Source: an uncultured Muribaculaceae bacterium (GTDB lineage Bacteria > Bacteroidota > Bacteroidia > Bacteroidales > Muribaculaceae). Taken from it: a stretch of DNA of 64,000 nucleotides. Position numbers and translations under genes: made by a program. This document shows positions 27,180-35,826 of this stretch, piece after piece. Under the pieces are notes generated by a model. That model saw only the letters and a list, made by a program, of their open reading frames with translations, did no database searches and was not told the DNA's origin. The stretch is from assembly GCA_910584365.1 (NCBI GenBank), contig CAJUAF010000010.1, positions 37,327-101,326 on the forward strand, in the 5' to 3' direction. Numbering within the stretch: the first letter of the stretch is position 1; each line of letters opens with the position of its first letter.

Positions 27180-27998
27180 CTACTGGAAGAGTTCATCGAT
27201 GCGTTGCTGCGACACACCGAAGCGCACAGCCTGCTTTGCGTCCGCCTCGGCTTCATCCTTGCGGTACTGGAGCAGATGCAGATATGCCCGGCAGAAATAC
27301 AGTTCTCCGTCTTCGGGAGCGAGTTCCAGGCCACGGGCAATATCGTCGGCAGCTTCAAGCAAGTCCCCCTTGATAAGGCGCGACATGGCGCGTCCGGTAT
27401 AGAATTCCGGCTTTTGCACTTTATCAATCAGCCGGTTATAATAGCTGATAGCCTCCGCATGATGGCCGAGATTACTATACATTACCGCCAGCACCAGCAG
27501 AGTGTTGGGATCATCTGGCCTGAGTTGTTCCAGGCGGGAGAAATCCCTGCGGGCGCCAATCGAGTCACCGCGCTGAAGCAGGATATATCCGCGCTCGAAA
27601 TACCCGTTGTAGTTCACCGTATCCATTTCGATCAGCCGGTCATAATCTTTCAGGGCATCATCGACGCGCCCCATGTGCTGAAGCACCTTGGCGCGGTTAG
27701 CCAGAATAACCGTAGCCGCGGGGGCGATGGCACGGGCTTCGGACAGCGTATGCAGCGCAAGCGAATCCTCGCCGCGGTAAAACTGGAACATCCCGATATT
27801 CGACAGCAGCATTACGTTCTGGGGATTGGAGGGCTCGGCCTCCATGGCTGCCCGCAGCAATCGCTCGGCATGATCCCAGTCCTTCTTGGCGACCGCGCCG
27901 TCGGCCAGTTCGATATATTTGAGATAATCGCTTGCCGCCAGGGCCAGCACGGTCAGCATCGCCACGGCCGGGAAAATCAGTATTCTTTTCAGTTTCAT
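27180..27998 (-). CDS. Tetratricopeptide-repeat protein, exported
   Basis: A 272-residue protein with a hydrophobic N-terminal signal or anchor (ILIFPAVAMLTVLALAASDY) and then about six tetratricopeptide repeats over residues 25-265. Clear repeat units have the W/L-G-Y-A-F-A-P pattern, for example AVAKKDWDHAERLLRAAMEAEP, GRVDDALKDYDRLIEMD, GHHAEAISYYNRLID. TPR proteins are scaffolds; no enzymatic domain is attached. It lies 20 bp before proC on the same strand and 52 bp after the flippase gene, and could belong to either unit. Function unknown. Confidence 0.85.
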   Translation of the reverse strand: MKLKRILIFPAVAMLTVLALAASDYLKYIELADGAVAKKDWDHAERLLRAAMEAEPSNPQNVMLLSNIGMFQFYRGEDSLALHTLSEARAIAPAATVILANRAKVLQHMGRVDDALKDYDRLIEMDTVNYNGYFERGYILLQRGDSIGARRDFSRLEQLRPDDPNTLLVLAVMYSNLGHHAEAISYYNRLIDKVQKPEFYTGRAMSRLIKGDLLEAADDIARGLELAPEDGELYFCRAYLHLLQYRKDEAEADAKQAVRFGVSQQRIDELFQ

Positions 27999-28050
27999 CT
28001 GGAATTATTGTTTCTTTTTCTATATCGAAGTTATTGTATCGCAAGGAGGG

Positions 28051-29544
28051 TCAGTCTATCTTCTTTCCGCGAAGGAAACCGAGGACATCCCTCTGTATAA
28101 CGGAATCGAACAGCGAATTGATGCCCAGGTAGAGCGTCAGGCCGGTAACGCCCTGGACGAACAGCAACGCCCAGCAGTCCTCCACCAACCACGACTCCAT
28201 CCACATCGCCCCCATAATGACGCACGTCTGCAGCAGATACGGCAGACTGTCGCGCAGGAACGAGCCGGTGGAACGGCCGCTGACGGGTGCGGTCTTTATC
28301 ACCATGACACCCCAGCTGATCGCCGAAGCAACTATCTGCCCTATCAGAAGCAACTTGATACCGTAGACGATATCCCCCCCGCGGGTCATGGCGATAAACG
28401 GCAGAGTGGCGACAAGGAACAGCAGAGCCGCTCCATCGCGTAGAATCTCCATAGCGACAACGAGCTTCGTGCGCGCCAGAGCGATGACATAGTTATTATA
28501 GAGCGAAGTCAGCACCGTAAAGATTCCCCTGACAAGGAGCAGCTGGAACAGGACGATGGACGCATCCCACTTCGTACCGAAAAGACAGTGGAACACCGGA
28601 GTCGCCATCGCTATGAGGAATCCCATCGCCGGGAACAGCAGATAGGATGTGAAGCGGTTCATCTTGGATGTGACGCGGGCGAAGCGCTCCGGGTCATCCT
28701 GAACCTCGGAGAGGACAGGCAGGAAAGAGGAGGTCAGCACCTGCGACAGGGAACTGATTCCCATTTTGCTCCACTTGTCGGCCTGGGTGTAATAACCCAG
28801 GGGGGCGAGGCCCACACGGTTGCCGATAAAAAAGGAATAGATATTCTGGAACAGCACGTTAAGGAACGAGGACACCATCATCCCGCTCCCTACCCCGAAG
28901 AACGAGCGGAGCGAAGCCCCGGAAAAGCGCATCAGTGGGTACCATCCGGAGGTGAGCCAGAGGACCAGGCTCTTGGTGAAATTCAGCGAAAGGGTCTGCC
29001 ACACTATCGCCCACGCGCCGTATCCCCCGAAGGCCAGCGTTATCCCGACGACAGCCCCCACAAATAATCCCACGGAATTGGAGACGGCCACCATCCTGAC
29101 CTCCATACGCTTCATCAGGCGGTTGGTCTGCACAATAGCCGAGGCGTTGAGGATAAAACCCAGGAACATTACCCGGCTTAGAGGAATCAGGCGCCTGTCT
29201 CCCTGGAAACAGTCGGCTATCAGGGGGGCACAGAAATAAAGTATGGCGTAAAGGCCCACGGCCACGGCAAGATTGAACCACAGGACGGTCGAATAATCCA
29301 GCCGCGTGGGGGCTTTGCGCTGAATAAGGGCGTAAGAAAAACCGCTGTCGACAAACAGCGACGCAAAGGCCTGAAAAACAAGTATCGCGCCGATCAGACC
29401 GAAATCCTCCTGGCTCAGAATACGGGCCAGCACAATCCCGGTCACAGCATAAAGGAACTGCTGCGACACCTTGTCGATAACGTTCCATTTTATCGACCTT
29501 GCCGTCTTGGTCTTGAGGCCAGCTTCCGCGCCGTTAGTCTTCAA
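28051..29544 (-). CDS. Wzx-like polysaccharide flippase (MOP superfamily)
   Basis: A 497-residue inner-membrane protein with about 14 hydrophobic helices. The N-terminus, KWNVIDKVSQQFLYAVTGIVLARILSQEDFGLIG in two parts, is that of the polysaccharide-transport proteins (PST/Wzx, WzxC-like) which move lipid-linked oligosaccharides across the inner membrane for capsule or O-antigen assembly. A further typical element is RLDYSTVLWFNLAVAV near residue 85. There are no glycosyltransferase genes next to it; it directly follows a DUF2807 gene (4-bp gap), so this is not a complete polysaccharide cluster. Its substrate cannot be predicted. Confidence 0.88.
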   Translation of the reverse strand: MKTNGAEAGLKTKTARSIKWNVIDKVSQQFLYAVTGIVLARILSQEDFGLIGAILVFQAFASLFVDSGFSYALIQRKAPTRLDYSTVLWFNLAVAVGLYAILYFCAPLIADCFQGDRRLIPLSRVMFLGFILNASAIVQTNRLMKRMEVRMVAVSNSVGLFVGAVVGITLAFGGYGAWAIVWQTLSLNFTKSLVLWLTSGWYPLMRFSGASLRSFFGVGSGMMVSSFLNVLFQNIYSFFIGNRVGLAPLGYYTQADKWSKMGISSLSQVLTSSFLPVLSEVQDDPERFARVTSKMNRFTSYLLFPAMGFLIAMATPVFHCLFGTKWDASIVLFQLLLVRGIFTVLTSLYNNYVIALARTKLVVAMEILRDGAALLFLVATLPFIAMTRGGDIVYGIKLLLIGQIVASAISWGVMVIKTAPVSGRSTGSFLRDSLPYLLQTCVIMGAMWMESWLVEDCWALLFVQGVTGLTLYLGINSLFDSVIQRDVLGFLRGKKID

Positions 29545-29548
29545 TATC

Positions 29549-30412
29549 TCAGGGTTCTACATTATCCTGGGCAGGGTCCTCAGCCCCGTGGGAGACAGTC
29601 TCCCGGTCGGCGGAATCCGCTTCGGGATGCTCCGTCACTTCGGCAGGGGCTTCCGCCGCAGGTTTTTCGGTCTGCTTTTCTTTCATCCAGTCATCCATAG
29701 GATAAATCTTTACCCCCATGCTGTAATTCTTTATTTTCTTAGGCTTGCCATGATAATAGAGCTTGCCGGGGAACATACCCTTGATAATCAGCGTGTCGGT
29801 CACCCATATGCCGGTTGTGCCGGTGCCGAAAAAGCGGCACGAGACCGTTCCGGCCTCGAGTCCGTCGGCCTGGATCGACCCTACACCCGTATTGCTCAGT
29901 ACGGCGGAGTCGCATTTACCGTTGACAACCAGCTGGCCGTTGCCGGTCTTGATGGCCCCGTCGAATTTCGCACACGAGATATTATGTATCACTACTCGGC
30001 CGTTGCCGATGGTCACGGCCTTGAATTCGGGACAGGGAGCCACCGAGGCAACATACAGCGTGGAGTCGCCGCTGTTCTTGGCCTGAGTGAGAAATCTCGA
30101 GTAAACCTTCACCACGGGGAGCCCGAAAACAAGCTGTCCTTCGTTGTGGAACTGTTTTTCAATCGAGAGACGTCCCTCCTTCGAGGTGTCGAAAATCAGC
30201 TGGTCGGCAATCGCCTTCGTGGTCTCGAACACGGCCAGTCCGGCGGAATCCTCGCTGCAACGGTATTCCACGTTGATTCCGTCCACGACCGAAAGCTGGC
30301 TGAAATCGCCTACCTTCAGTTCATACCGCTGCAGGGAACGGCTGTCGGCCCGGAGGGAACCGGAAACCGTCAGCATCAGGATTGAGAAGAGAAAGTAAAG
30401 TTTATTTTTCAC
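29549..30412 (-). CDS. Head-GIN (DUF2807) domain exported protein
   Basis: A 287-residue protein with a signal peptide (MKNKLYFLFSILMLTVSGSLRADS) and a DUF2807/head-GIN beta-helix domain from about residue 30 to 230: SQLSVVDGINVEYRCSED, then repeated short strands with G-N-G and TG-G turns (IGNGRVVIHN, IKTGNGQLVVNG). These are adhesin-like or auto-transporter-like surface domains of unknown binding partner. The last ~50 residues are Glu/Ala/Pro-rich and presumably unstructured. The gene precedes the flippase with a 4-bp spacing. Confidence 0.85.
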   Translation of the reverse strand: MKNKLYFLFSILMLTVSGSLRADSRSLQRYELKVGDFSQLSVVDGINVEYRCSEDSAGLAVFETTKAIADQLIFDTSKEGRLSIEKQFHNEGQLVFGLPVVKVYSRFLTQAKNSGDSTLYVASVAPCPEFKAVTIGNGRVVIHNISCAKFDGAIKTGNGQLVVNGKCDSAVLSNTGVGSIQADGLEAGTVSCRFFGTGTTGIWVTDTLIIKGMFPGKLYYHGKPKKIKNYSMGVKIYPMDDWMKEKQTEKPAAEAPAEVTEHPEADSADRETVSHGAEDPAQDNVEP

Positions 30413-30447
30413 GTCAGTATCACTGTGTTTTTAGAGTATTTTGAACT

Positions 30448-31458
30448 TCAGTCTAATTCCGGGACAGCGTTTTCCGCTTTTCCCAGGTCTGCCTCCACCT
30501 GTTCTATGATGTCGAACAGTTCGGCTTTGGTGTCGGCCCGGAGCATCCTTATGCGCGTTTCCCGGAAAAACGGGATCCCCTTGAACAGGGAGCAGACCGC
30601 CAGGTGACGACGGATATGGAGGATGCCGCGGTATTCGTCTATACGACCGATGCTTTCGTCAATCTGGCGACGCAGAATCCCGAATTTCTCTTCAAGGGTA
30701 AGTCTGCGCCGGATTTCGCCGTACAGAAGCGTCTGCTTCATATCGTTGAAAATCCAGGGATTGCCGATAGCGGCCCGTCCGACCATCACCCCGTCGACCC
30801 CGTAGCGGTCATAGGCCTCAACAAGGCGTTCCGGAGTCGTAATGTCTCCGTTGCCGATGACGGGAATCTTCAGGCGCGGATTTGCCTTTACTTTACCGAT
30901 CATCTCCCAGTCGGCTTCCCCGTTATACATCTGCGAACGGGTGCGTCCATGCACCGTAATGGCCTGTATGCCGCAGTCCTGGAGCTGTTCGGCCAGGTCG
31001 ACGATAATCTTCGACTCATGGTCCCATCCCAGCCGCGTCTTCACCGTCACGGGGATTTTCACCGCGTCGACAACGGCGCGGGTGATTTCAAGCATCTTTG
31101 GAATGTCGCGCAGCATACCGGCTCCGGCCCCCTTCCCGGCCACTTTCTTGACGGGGCAACCGAAATTGATATCAAGGATATCGGGACGGGCAGCCTCCAC
31201 AATCCGGGCGGCTTCGACCATCGGCTCCACCTCGCGGCCGTAAATCTGGATGGCCGTAGGGCGTTCCTGAGGCAGAATGGTAAGTTTTCGCGTGGTAGCG
31301 GCGATATTGCGGATAAGCGCGTCGGCGGAGACAAACTCGGAGTAAGTCATATCCGCGCCCAATTCTTTACATATCAGGCGAAAAGACTGGTCGGTGACGT
31401 CCTCCATCGGAGCCAGCATCACCGGACGCTCTCCCAAGTCGACATTTCCTATTTTCAT
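30448..31458 (-). CDS. dusB: tRNA-dihydrouridine synthase (DusB type)
   Basis: A 336-residue FMN enzyme that reduces uridine to dihydrouridine in tRNA D-loops. The TIM-barrel signature VMLAPMEDVTDQSFRLICKE is at residues 13-32; the catalytic cysteine is C101 in DINFGCPVKKV; the FMN-phosphate region is near GVMVGRAAIGNPW. Bacteroidetes genomes usually have one DusB-like enzyme of this length. A -7 promoter element lies only 11 nt upstream of the ATG. Confidence 0.95.
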   Translation of the reverse strand: MKIGNVDLGERPVMLAPMEDVTDQSFRLICKELGADMTYSEFVSADALIRNIAATTRKLTILPQERPTAIQIYGREVEPMVEAARIVEAARPDILDINFGCPVKKVAGKGAGAGMLRDIPKMLEITRAVVDAVKIPVTVKTRLGWDHESKIIVDLAEQLQDCGIQAITVHGRTRSQMYNGEADWEMIGKVKANPRLKIPVIGNGDITTPERLVEAYDRYGVDGVMVGRAAIGNPWIFNDMKQTLLYGEIRRRLTLEEKFGILRRQIDESIGRIDEYRGILHIRRHLAVCSLFKGIPFFRETRIRMLRADTKAELFDIIEQVEADLGKAENAVPELD

Positions 31459-31469
31459 AACCGTTTCTA

Positions 31470-31477
31470 CAAAATTA
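31470..31477 (-). promoter_or_regulatory. -7 element TAATTTTG just before dusB
   Basis: On the minus strand TAATTTTG (31477-31470) matches TAnnTTTG and is followed by the dusB ATG after 11 nt, predicting a very short leader. No convincing TTTG -33 element at the normal distance. Confidence 0.5.
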
Positions 31478-31603
31478 CAAAATTTCCACTATATAACCGC
31501 ATTTCCCCCGGAAATCATGTTCTTTAAGGACAAAAAATATTACCAATCACCCAATCCGCAGACGCTGCATGACAGTCAGTCTCCAGCTTACAACCGCCGG
31601 ATT

Positions 31604-32830
31604 CTATCCCAGAGACAGAACGGAACACAGTTCCGGCTCAAGCATGGCGGCGGCCTCCAGGACATCTTCCGCACTGATACGCATGACGGCTTCTTCAACC
31701 TCGCGGCGCGAAAGGACCTCTCCGGTCAGCAACAACGAGCGGCCTGTGGAAAGAATAATCTGCTCGAGATTCTCCGAGGAGACAAGCAACTGACCAAGAT
31801 ACTGCTTCCTGGCCGCGGCAAGCGCGCGCGGGGTCAGCGGCTCGGACGCCATCCGATGCAACTCCCTGAAAACCAATTCCAGACACCGGTCCCTGTCGGC
31901 GGGATCGCATCCGAAATATACGTTGAACAGTCCGCAGTCGCTGAACATTGTGGTCGATGCCTCAACGGTATATACCAGACCGCGCCGCTCGCGCAGTGAG
32001 ACATTAAGACGCGAGTTCATACCGGGACCGCCCAGGATATTGGTAATCAGGGCCATTGTCTCGCGGTTACCGGCGTCCAGGCCGGGAATGGAAGCCCCGA
32101 CAACGGTATGACTCTGGTGGGTCTCGATATGGCGCCGCTCATCAAAGCGCGGATTCGCGACGGGACGCACACGGTGAAGGGCGTCCCCGGCGACAGGCAC
32201 TCCGGCAAATCCGGTTTGAACCCGCTGCAAGACCTTTTCGGGCGGTTCCGGCCCGAGGTAATACGCCACCATGCGGGGAGCGGTGAAATTCTCCGTCAGG
32301 TAGCCGCGACACACCGCCGGAGTGAAACTGTCGAGCGCCTTGTCCGTCCCCAGGATATTGTGGCCGAGCTGGCTGCCGCGGTAAAACATATCCTCGAAAT
32401 CATCATAAACGGCCTCAGCCGGTGTATCGAGATAGCTGTCTATCTCGTCCCGGACCACTTCCCTCTCCTTGTCGAGTTCCGTCTCCGGGAAACGGGAATT
32501 GACAATAAGATCAGCTATCAGGTCTATCGCACGGGAAAGATTTCCCCGGGGAAAGACGGAATAGACATTGGTCTCCTCCTTAGAGGTGAACGCATTGAGA
32601 TCCCCGCCGACAGCTTCCATGCGGTTGATGATATGGCAGGCCCGGCGCCGGAAAGTCCCCTTGAAAATCGTATGCTCTACAAAATGAGCCAGACCGAAAC
32701 GGTCCGGCGCCTCATCCCGGCTTCCGGCGTTCACAGCCACGCCGAAATACTCCAGGACAAGGGGCGCCCGGCGGCATACCAGCCGCATACCGCCGGGCAG
32801 GGAAAATATCTCTACTGCTTTTTCTTTCAT
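31604..32830 (-). CDS. M16 family zinc peptidase (pitrilysin/MPP-like)
   Basis: A 408-residue peptidase with the inverted zinc motif HxxEH at H49-F-V-E-H53 in GLAHFVEHTIFKGT, and the distal Glu in the helix KEREVVRDEIDSYLDTP near residue 125. Also typical is NARFDERRHIETHQSHTVVG-like region around residue 215 and LGGPGMNSRLNVSLRERRGLVYT. No signal peptide is visible, so it is probably cytoplasmic, processing peptides. The start at 32830 (MKEKAVEIFSLPGG) is preferred over 32866, which would overlap ispG by 23 bp and add an unrelated extension. It follows ispG with 13 bp. Confidence 0.93.
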   Translation of the reverse strand: MKEKAVEIFSLPGGMRLVCRRAPLVLEYFGVAVNAGSRDEAPDRFGLAHFVEHTIFKGTFRRRACHIINRMEAVGGDLNAFTSKEETNVYSVFPRGNLSRAIDLIADLIVNSRFPETELDKEREVVRDEIDSYLDTPAEAVYDDFEDMFYRGSQLGHNILGTDKALDSFTPAVCRGYLTENFTAPRMVAYYLGPEPPEKVLQRVQTGFAGVPVAGDALHRVRPVANPRFDERRHIETHQSHTVVGASIPGLDAGNRETMALITNILGGPGMNSRLNVSLRERRGLVYTVEASTTMFSDCGLFNVYFGCDPADRDRCLELVFRELHRMASEPLTPRALAAARKQYLGQLLVSSENLEQIILSTGRSLLLTGEVLSRREVEEAVMRISAEDVLEAAAMLEPELCSVLSLG

Positions 32831-32843
32831 CCGCAAGTACGGT

Positions 32844-34502
32844 TTAGTCAATCCGGCCATCGGCACGCATCAGCGCTATCAGACGACCCACAGCCTCGGA
32901 AGACGGGATATTCTTCTCCACCAGCACCTTGCCGCGGTAGAGGCTGACATTTCCGACGCCGGCGCCGACATAACCGTAATCGGCGTCGGCCATCTCGCCG
33001 GGTCCGTTGACGATGCAACCCATGACGGCGATTTTCAGGCCGGGATACATATCCGTGGCCTCCTTGACGCGGGCCACCGTCTCCTGGAGGTCGAACATCG
33101 TGCGTCCGCATCCGGGACAGGATACGAACTCGGTACGCGTCACGCGGCGCCGCGCTCCCTGGAGAATCCCGAGACTCAGACGGTTTATATCCTCCTCCGG
33201 CATTGTCGCCGACCGGATTTCCAGGCCGTCAATCAGTCCGTTGAGCAGAAGCGCCCCGAAATCTGCGGAAGCGCGGATGACGGTTTTGCCGGCCGGAGTG
33301 TCTCCGTAGTCCAGCGACACTATCACCGGATTTCTGAATCCTTCGCTCCATAGCCGGTGAATCGCCGAGGAGATATCGGCCACGGGATTGGGATGCGTGG
33401 TGCGGAGGACGACAACGCTACCCTCCAGCTCCCCGGTCTCGCCGCTGTCAAGCTGCTTACGGAGTCTGTCGGGAGTTGTACGGATATAGACGGCGTCGGG
33501 AAGCCTGTCATATCCCATGACAAAAGGCACATTCCCTCCGCCGATATTCCCGACGGCGAAAGTGGGGCGACGGGAGGGAGCGACGGGATTGTAGTCAGGC
33601 GCGTATTCCCCCTCGACCGACGGCGCTCCTTGCCGGGCCGTTATGTAATCGGCCAGTTCCCGGGCCACCGGCACCTCATCCTCGGGCGGTTCGCTGAGGG
33701 AGACGCGGATAGTATCCCCGATACCTTCGGCCAGCAGTGTCCCGATTCCGACGGCAGACTTTACGCGTCCGTCCTCGCCGTCTCCGGCCTCGGTAACCCC
33801 GAGATGGAGGGGAAAGTGCATATCCTCGGCTTCCATAGCCCGGACAAGACGGCGCACCGTCTCGACCATAATCACCGTATTGGACGCCTTGATTGAAATC
33901 ACGATGTCCCTGAAATCATGGGCGACGGCCACGCGCAGGAACTCCATGGCGCTCTCCACCATCCCGGCGGGAGTGTCGCCGTAACGGCTCATGATACGGT
34001 CCGACAGGGAGCCGTGGTTGACCCCTATTCGGATAGCGGTGTTGTGCTGACGACACAGATTCAGGAACGGCACGAAACGCTCTTCGATTTTCTTTAATTC
34101 CAGGGCGTATTCCTCGTCGGTGTACTCCAGCTGACGGAACGTGCGCCCCGGGTCGACAAAGTTGCCGGGATTGATGCGCACTTTCTCGACATGGAGGGCG
34201 GCTTCCTCGGCCGCTTTAGGATTGAAATGGATGTCGGCCACCAGGGGAATCCCGCAGCCTCGCGCACGCAGTTCCCGGCTGATTTCGGCCAGGTTTGCGG
34301 CTTCGCGCACTCCCTGGGCCGTAAGGCGGTCGATGTCGGCCCCGGCCCGGGCGATTCTTTCGGCCTGGTCGGCGGAAGCGGCGGTGTCCATTGTCGATGT
34401 ATTGTTCATCGACTGGAGTCTTATTGGGAATCCGCTGCCGATTTCGACAGACCCGACGCGGGTTGTCGACGTGGGACGGCGGCGGTAATCAAAAACGCTC
34501 AT
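32844..34502 (-). CDS. ispG: IspG, long-form HMBPP synthase of the MEP pathway
   Basis: A 552-residue 4Fe-4S enzyme converting MEcPP to HMBPP in isoprenoid synthesis. It is the long (plant/Chlamydia/Bacteroidetes) type: TIM barrel at residues ~1-260 (FPIRLQSMNNTSTMDTAAS; VRINPGNFVDPG), a central insertion domain (~265-440), then the iron-sulphur domain with cysteines around 461 and 464 (SCPGCGRTMFDL) and about 495 (GCIVNGPGEMADADYGYVG). Upstream gene is purE (49 bp), downstream the M16 peptidase (13 bp). Confidence 0.97.
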   Translation of the reverse strand: MSVFDYRRRPTSTTRVGSVEIGSGFPIRLQSMNNTSTMDTAASADQAERIARAGADIDRLTAQGVREAANLAEISRELRARGCGIPLVADIHFNPKAAEEAALHVEKVRINPGNFVDPGRTFRQLEYTDEEYALELKKIEERFVPFLNLCRQHNTAIRIGVNHGSLSDRIMSRYGDTPAGMVESAMEFLRVAVAHDFRDIVISIKASNTVIMVETVRRLVRAMEAEDMHFPLHLGVTEAGDGEDGRVKSAVGIGTLLAEGIGDTIRVSLSEPPEDEVPVARELADYITARQGAPSVEGEYAPDYNPVAPSRRPTFAVGNIGGGNVPFVMGYDRLPDAVYIRTTPDRLRKQLDSGETGELEGSVVVLRTTHPNPVADISSAIHRLWSEGFRNPVIVSLDYGDTPAGKTVIRASADFGALLLNGLIDGLEIRSATMPEEDINRLSLGILQGARRRVTRTEFVSCPGCGRTMFDLQETVARVKEATDMYPGLKIAVMGCIVNGPGEMADADYGYVGAGVGNVSLYRGKVLVEKNIPSSEAVGRLIALMRADGRID

Positions 34503-34551
34503 TGCTGTCGGTTACAGAAAAGAATATTACAAAAACGCGATTCCCGCGGAA

Positions 34552-35058
34552 TCAGTTGGTCTTGAAATCATACTTGATTTCAGCGAGGTCCCTGTTGGCC
34601 TTGACAATCTTGCCGTTGAGTTCGGAGGTCCAGGCACCGTAACGGTCAGCCAGGGCGCTGTCAGCCAGCGAAAGGATACGCACGGCAAGCACGGCGGCGT
34701 TCATGGCGCCGTCAATGCCGACGGTTGCCACGGGGATGGCCGGGGGCATCTGTACGATGGAATAGAGGGCATCGGTACCCTGGAGGGTAGCCGAAAGAGG
34801 CACACCGATGACGGGGAGAGGGGTAATGGCGGCAATCACTCCTGGAAGAGCGGCGGCCATGCCGGCTCCGGCGATGATGACCTTGACACCGCGGCCGGCG
34901 GCATTGCGGGCGAAATCGGCCACTTCCTCCGGCGTACGGTGGGCCGAGAGGGCCAGCATTTCAAACGGAACCTCCATGGAGTTGAGGAAATCGGCGGCTT
35001 TTTTCATTACGGGAAGATCTGATGTGCTTCCCATGATTATACTGACAACAGGAGTCAT
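34552..35058 (-). CDS. purE: PurE, N5-CAIR mutase
   Basis: A 168-residue class I PurE: rearranges N5-carboxyaminoimidazole ribonucleotide in purine synthesis. The signature VSIIMGSTSDLPVMKKA is at residues 4-20, ALSAHRTPEE near 42 holds the catalytic histidine region, and GAGMAAALPGVIAA follows near 72. The Met at 35058 gives the family N-terminus; a longer start at 35085 overlaps the promoter element and is less likely. PurK is not in the window. Confidence 0.96.
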   Translation of the reverse strand: MTPVVSIIMGSTSDLPVMKKAADFLNSMEVPFEMLALSAHRTPEEVADFARNAAGRGVKVIIAGAGMAAALPGVIAAITPLPVIGVPLSATLQGTDALYSIVQMPPAIPVATVGIDGAMNAAVLAVRILSLADSALADRYGAWTSELNGKIVKANRDLAEIKYDFKTN

Positions 35059-35082
35059 ATTTATATGATAATAAATGGTTTG

Positions 35083-35090
35083 CAAAATTA
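35083..35090 (-). promoter_or_regulatory. -7 element TAATTTTG before purE
   Basis: Minus-strand TAATTTTG (35090-35083) about 25 nt upstream of the chosen purE ATG; it overlaps the alternative upstream ATG at 35085, which argues for the downstream start. Confidence 0.5.
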
Positions 35091-35119
35091 CGGCACTGAA
35101 GAAAGAGTGCAGGGGTACA

Positions 35120-35767
35120 TCACACGGGAACCTGCGGAAGCTGAGTGGCCTGGAAAATCAGCGGAAACACTATCACACAGACGAAACCGTTGAGAAATCC
35201 GGCAGCGACCTGCGCGAGCGTATGGCGTTCAAGAACCAGGCGCGCCGAGCATACGGCACCCGCCAGAAACAGAACGGCCATGAATCCCCATTGCAGGGAA
35301 TAGACACTGTTGCCGCTCATCATGAGGTAATACACCAGGGCGCAGAGTCCTCCCATCCCGGTAGCATGACCGGAAATCTTCCACCAGCGGTTAACCACTG
35401 TCAGCACTATCAGGGCCACCGCCCCGCCGATCATGAACATCGGCAGCCACGTCGGGGCATTGATGTAGTAGAGATACACGGCTGTACCGAGAAAACAGAT
35501 GATTTCCAGAATATAAGGCCACGTGCGATCCTCGCGGTCATTGAGCCTCGGGTCCTTTATCACTTTGAAACGGGAAAGGATGAAGATTCCGATGACCGGA
35601 ATCACCACAGTGGCGATGAAAGTGGCGAATATCACCGCCAGTTTTGTAGAAGCGGGGATGAAACAGAGGAATGACAGCGTCATGGCGACTATCATGCCGT
35701 AAGTAGCCATCATCAGCGGGGAGAAAACCGCTGAAAGTATCCTGGAGGCGTATATGATGAATTTCAT
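35120..35767 (-). CDS. PAP2-like integral membrane phosphatase homologue
   Basis: A 215-residue protein with six to seven membrane helices. The second and third phosphatase motifs are recognisable: K-I-S-G-H-A-T near residue 131 (SGH motif) and CSARLVLERHTLAQVAAGFLNG near 172 (RxxxxxH). The first PAP2 motif (KxxxxxxRP) is replaced by KVIKDPRLNDREDRTWPY, so the enzyme may be divergent or inactive. Such proteins dephosphorylate lipid phosphates (for example undecaprenyl pyrophosphate or phosphatidylglycerol phosphate). Stands alone between rpoN and purE on the same strand. Confidence 0.75.
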   Translation of the reverse strand: MKFIIYASRILSAVFSPLMMATYGMIVAMTLSFLCFIPASTKLAVIFATFIATVVIPVIGIFILSRFKVIKDPRLNDREDRTWPYILEIICFLGTAVYLYYINAPTWLPMFMIGGAVALIVLTVVNRWWKISGHATGMGGLCALVYYLMMSGNSVYSLQWGFMAVLFLAGAVCSARLVLERHTLAQVAAGFLNGFVCVIVFPLIFQATQLPQVPV

Positions 35768-35826
35768 ATCTCTGTGAAATGGTTGACGTGTTTAATGTTG
35801 AATATCGTCGGAACGGCCTGGCAGAG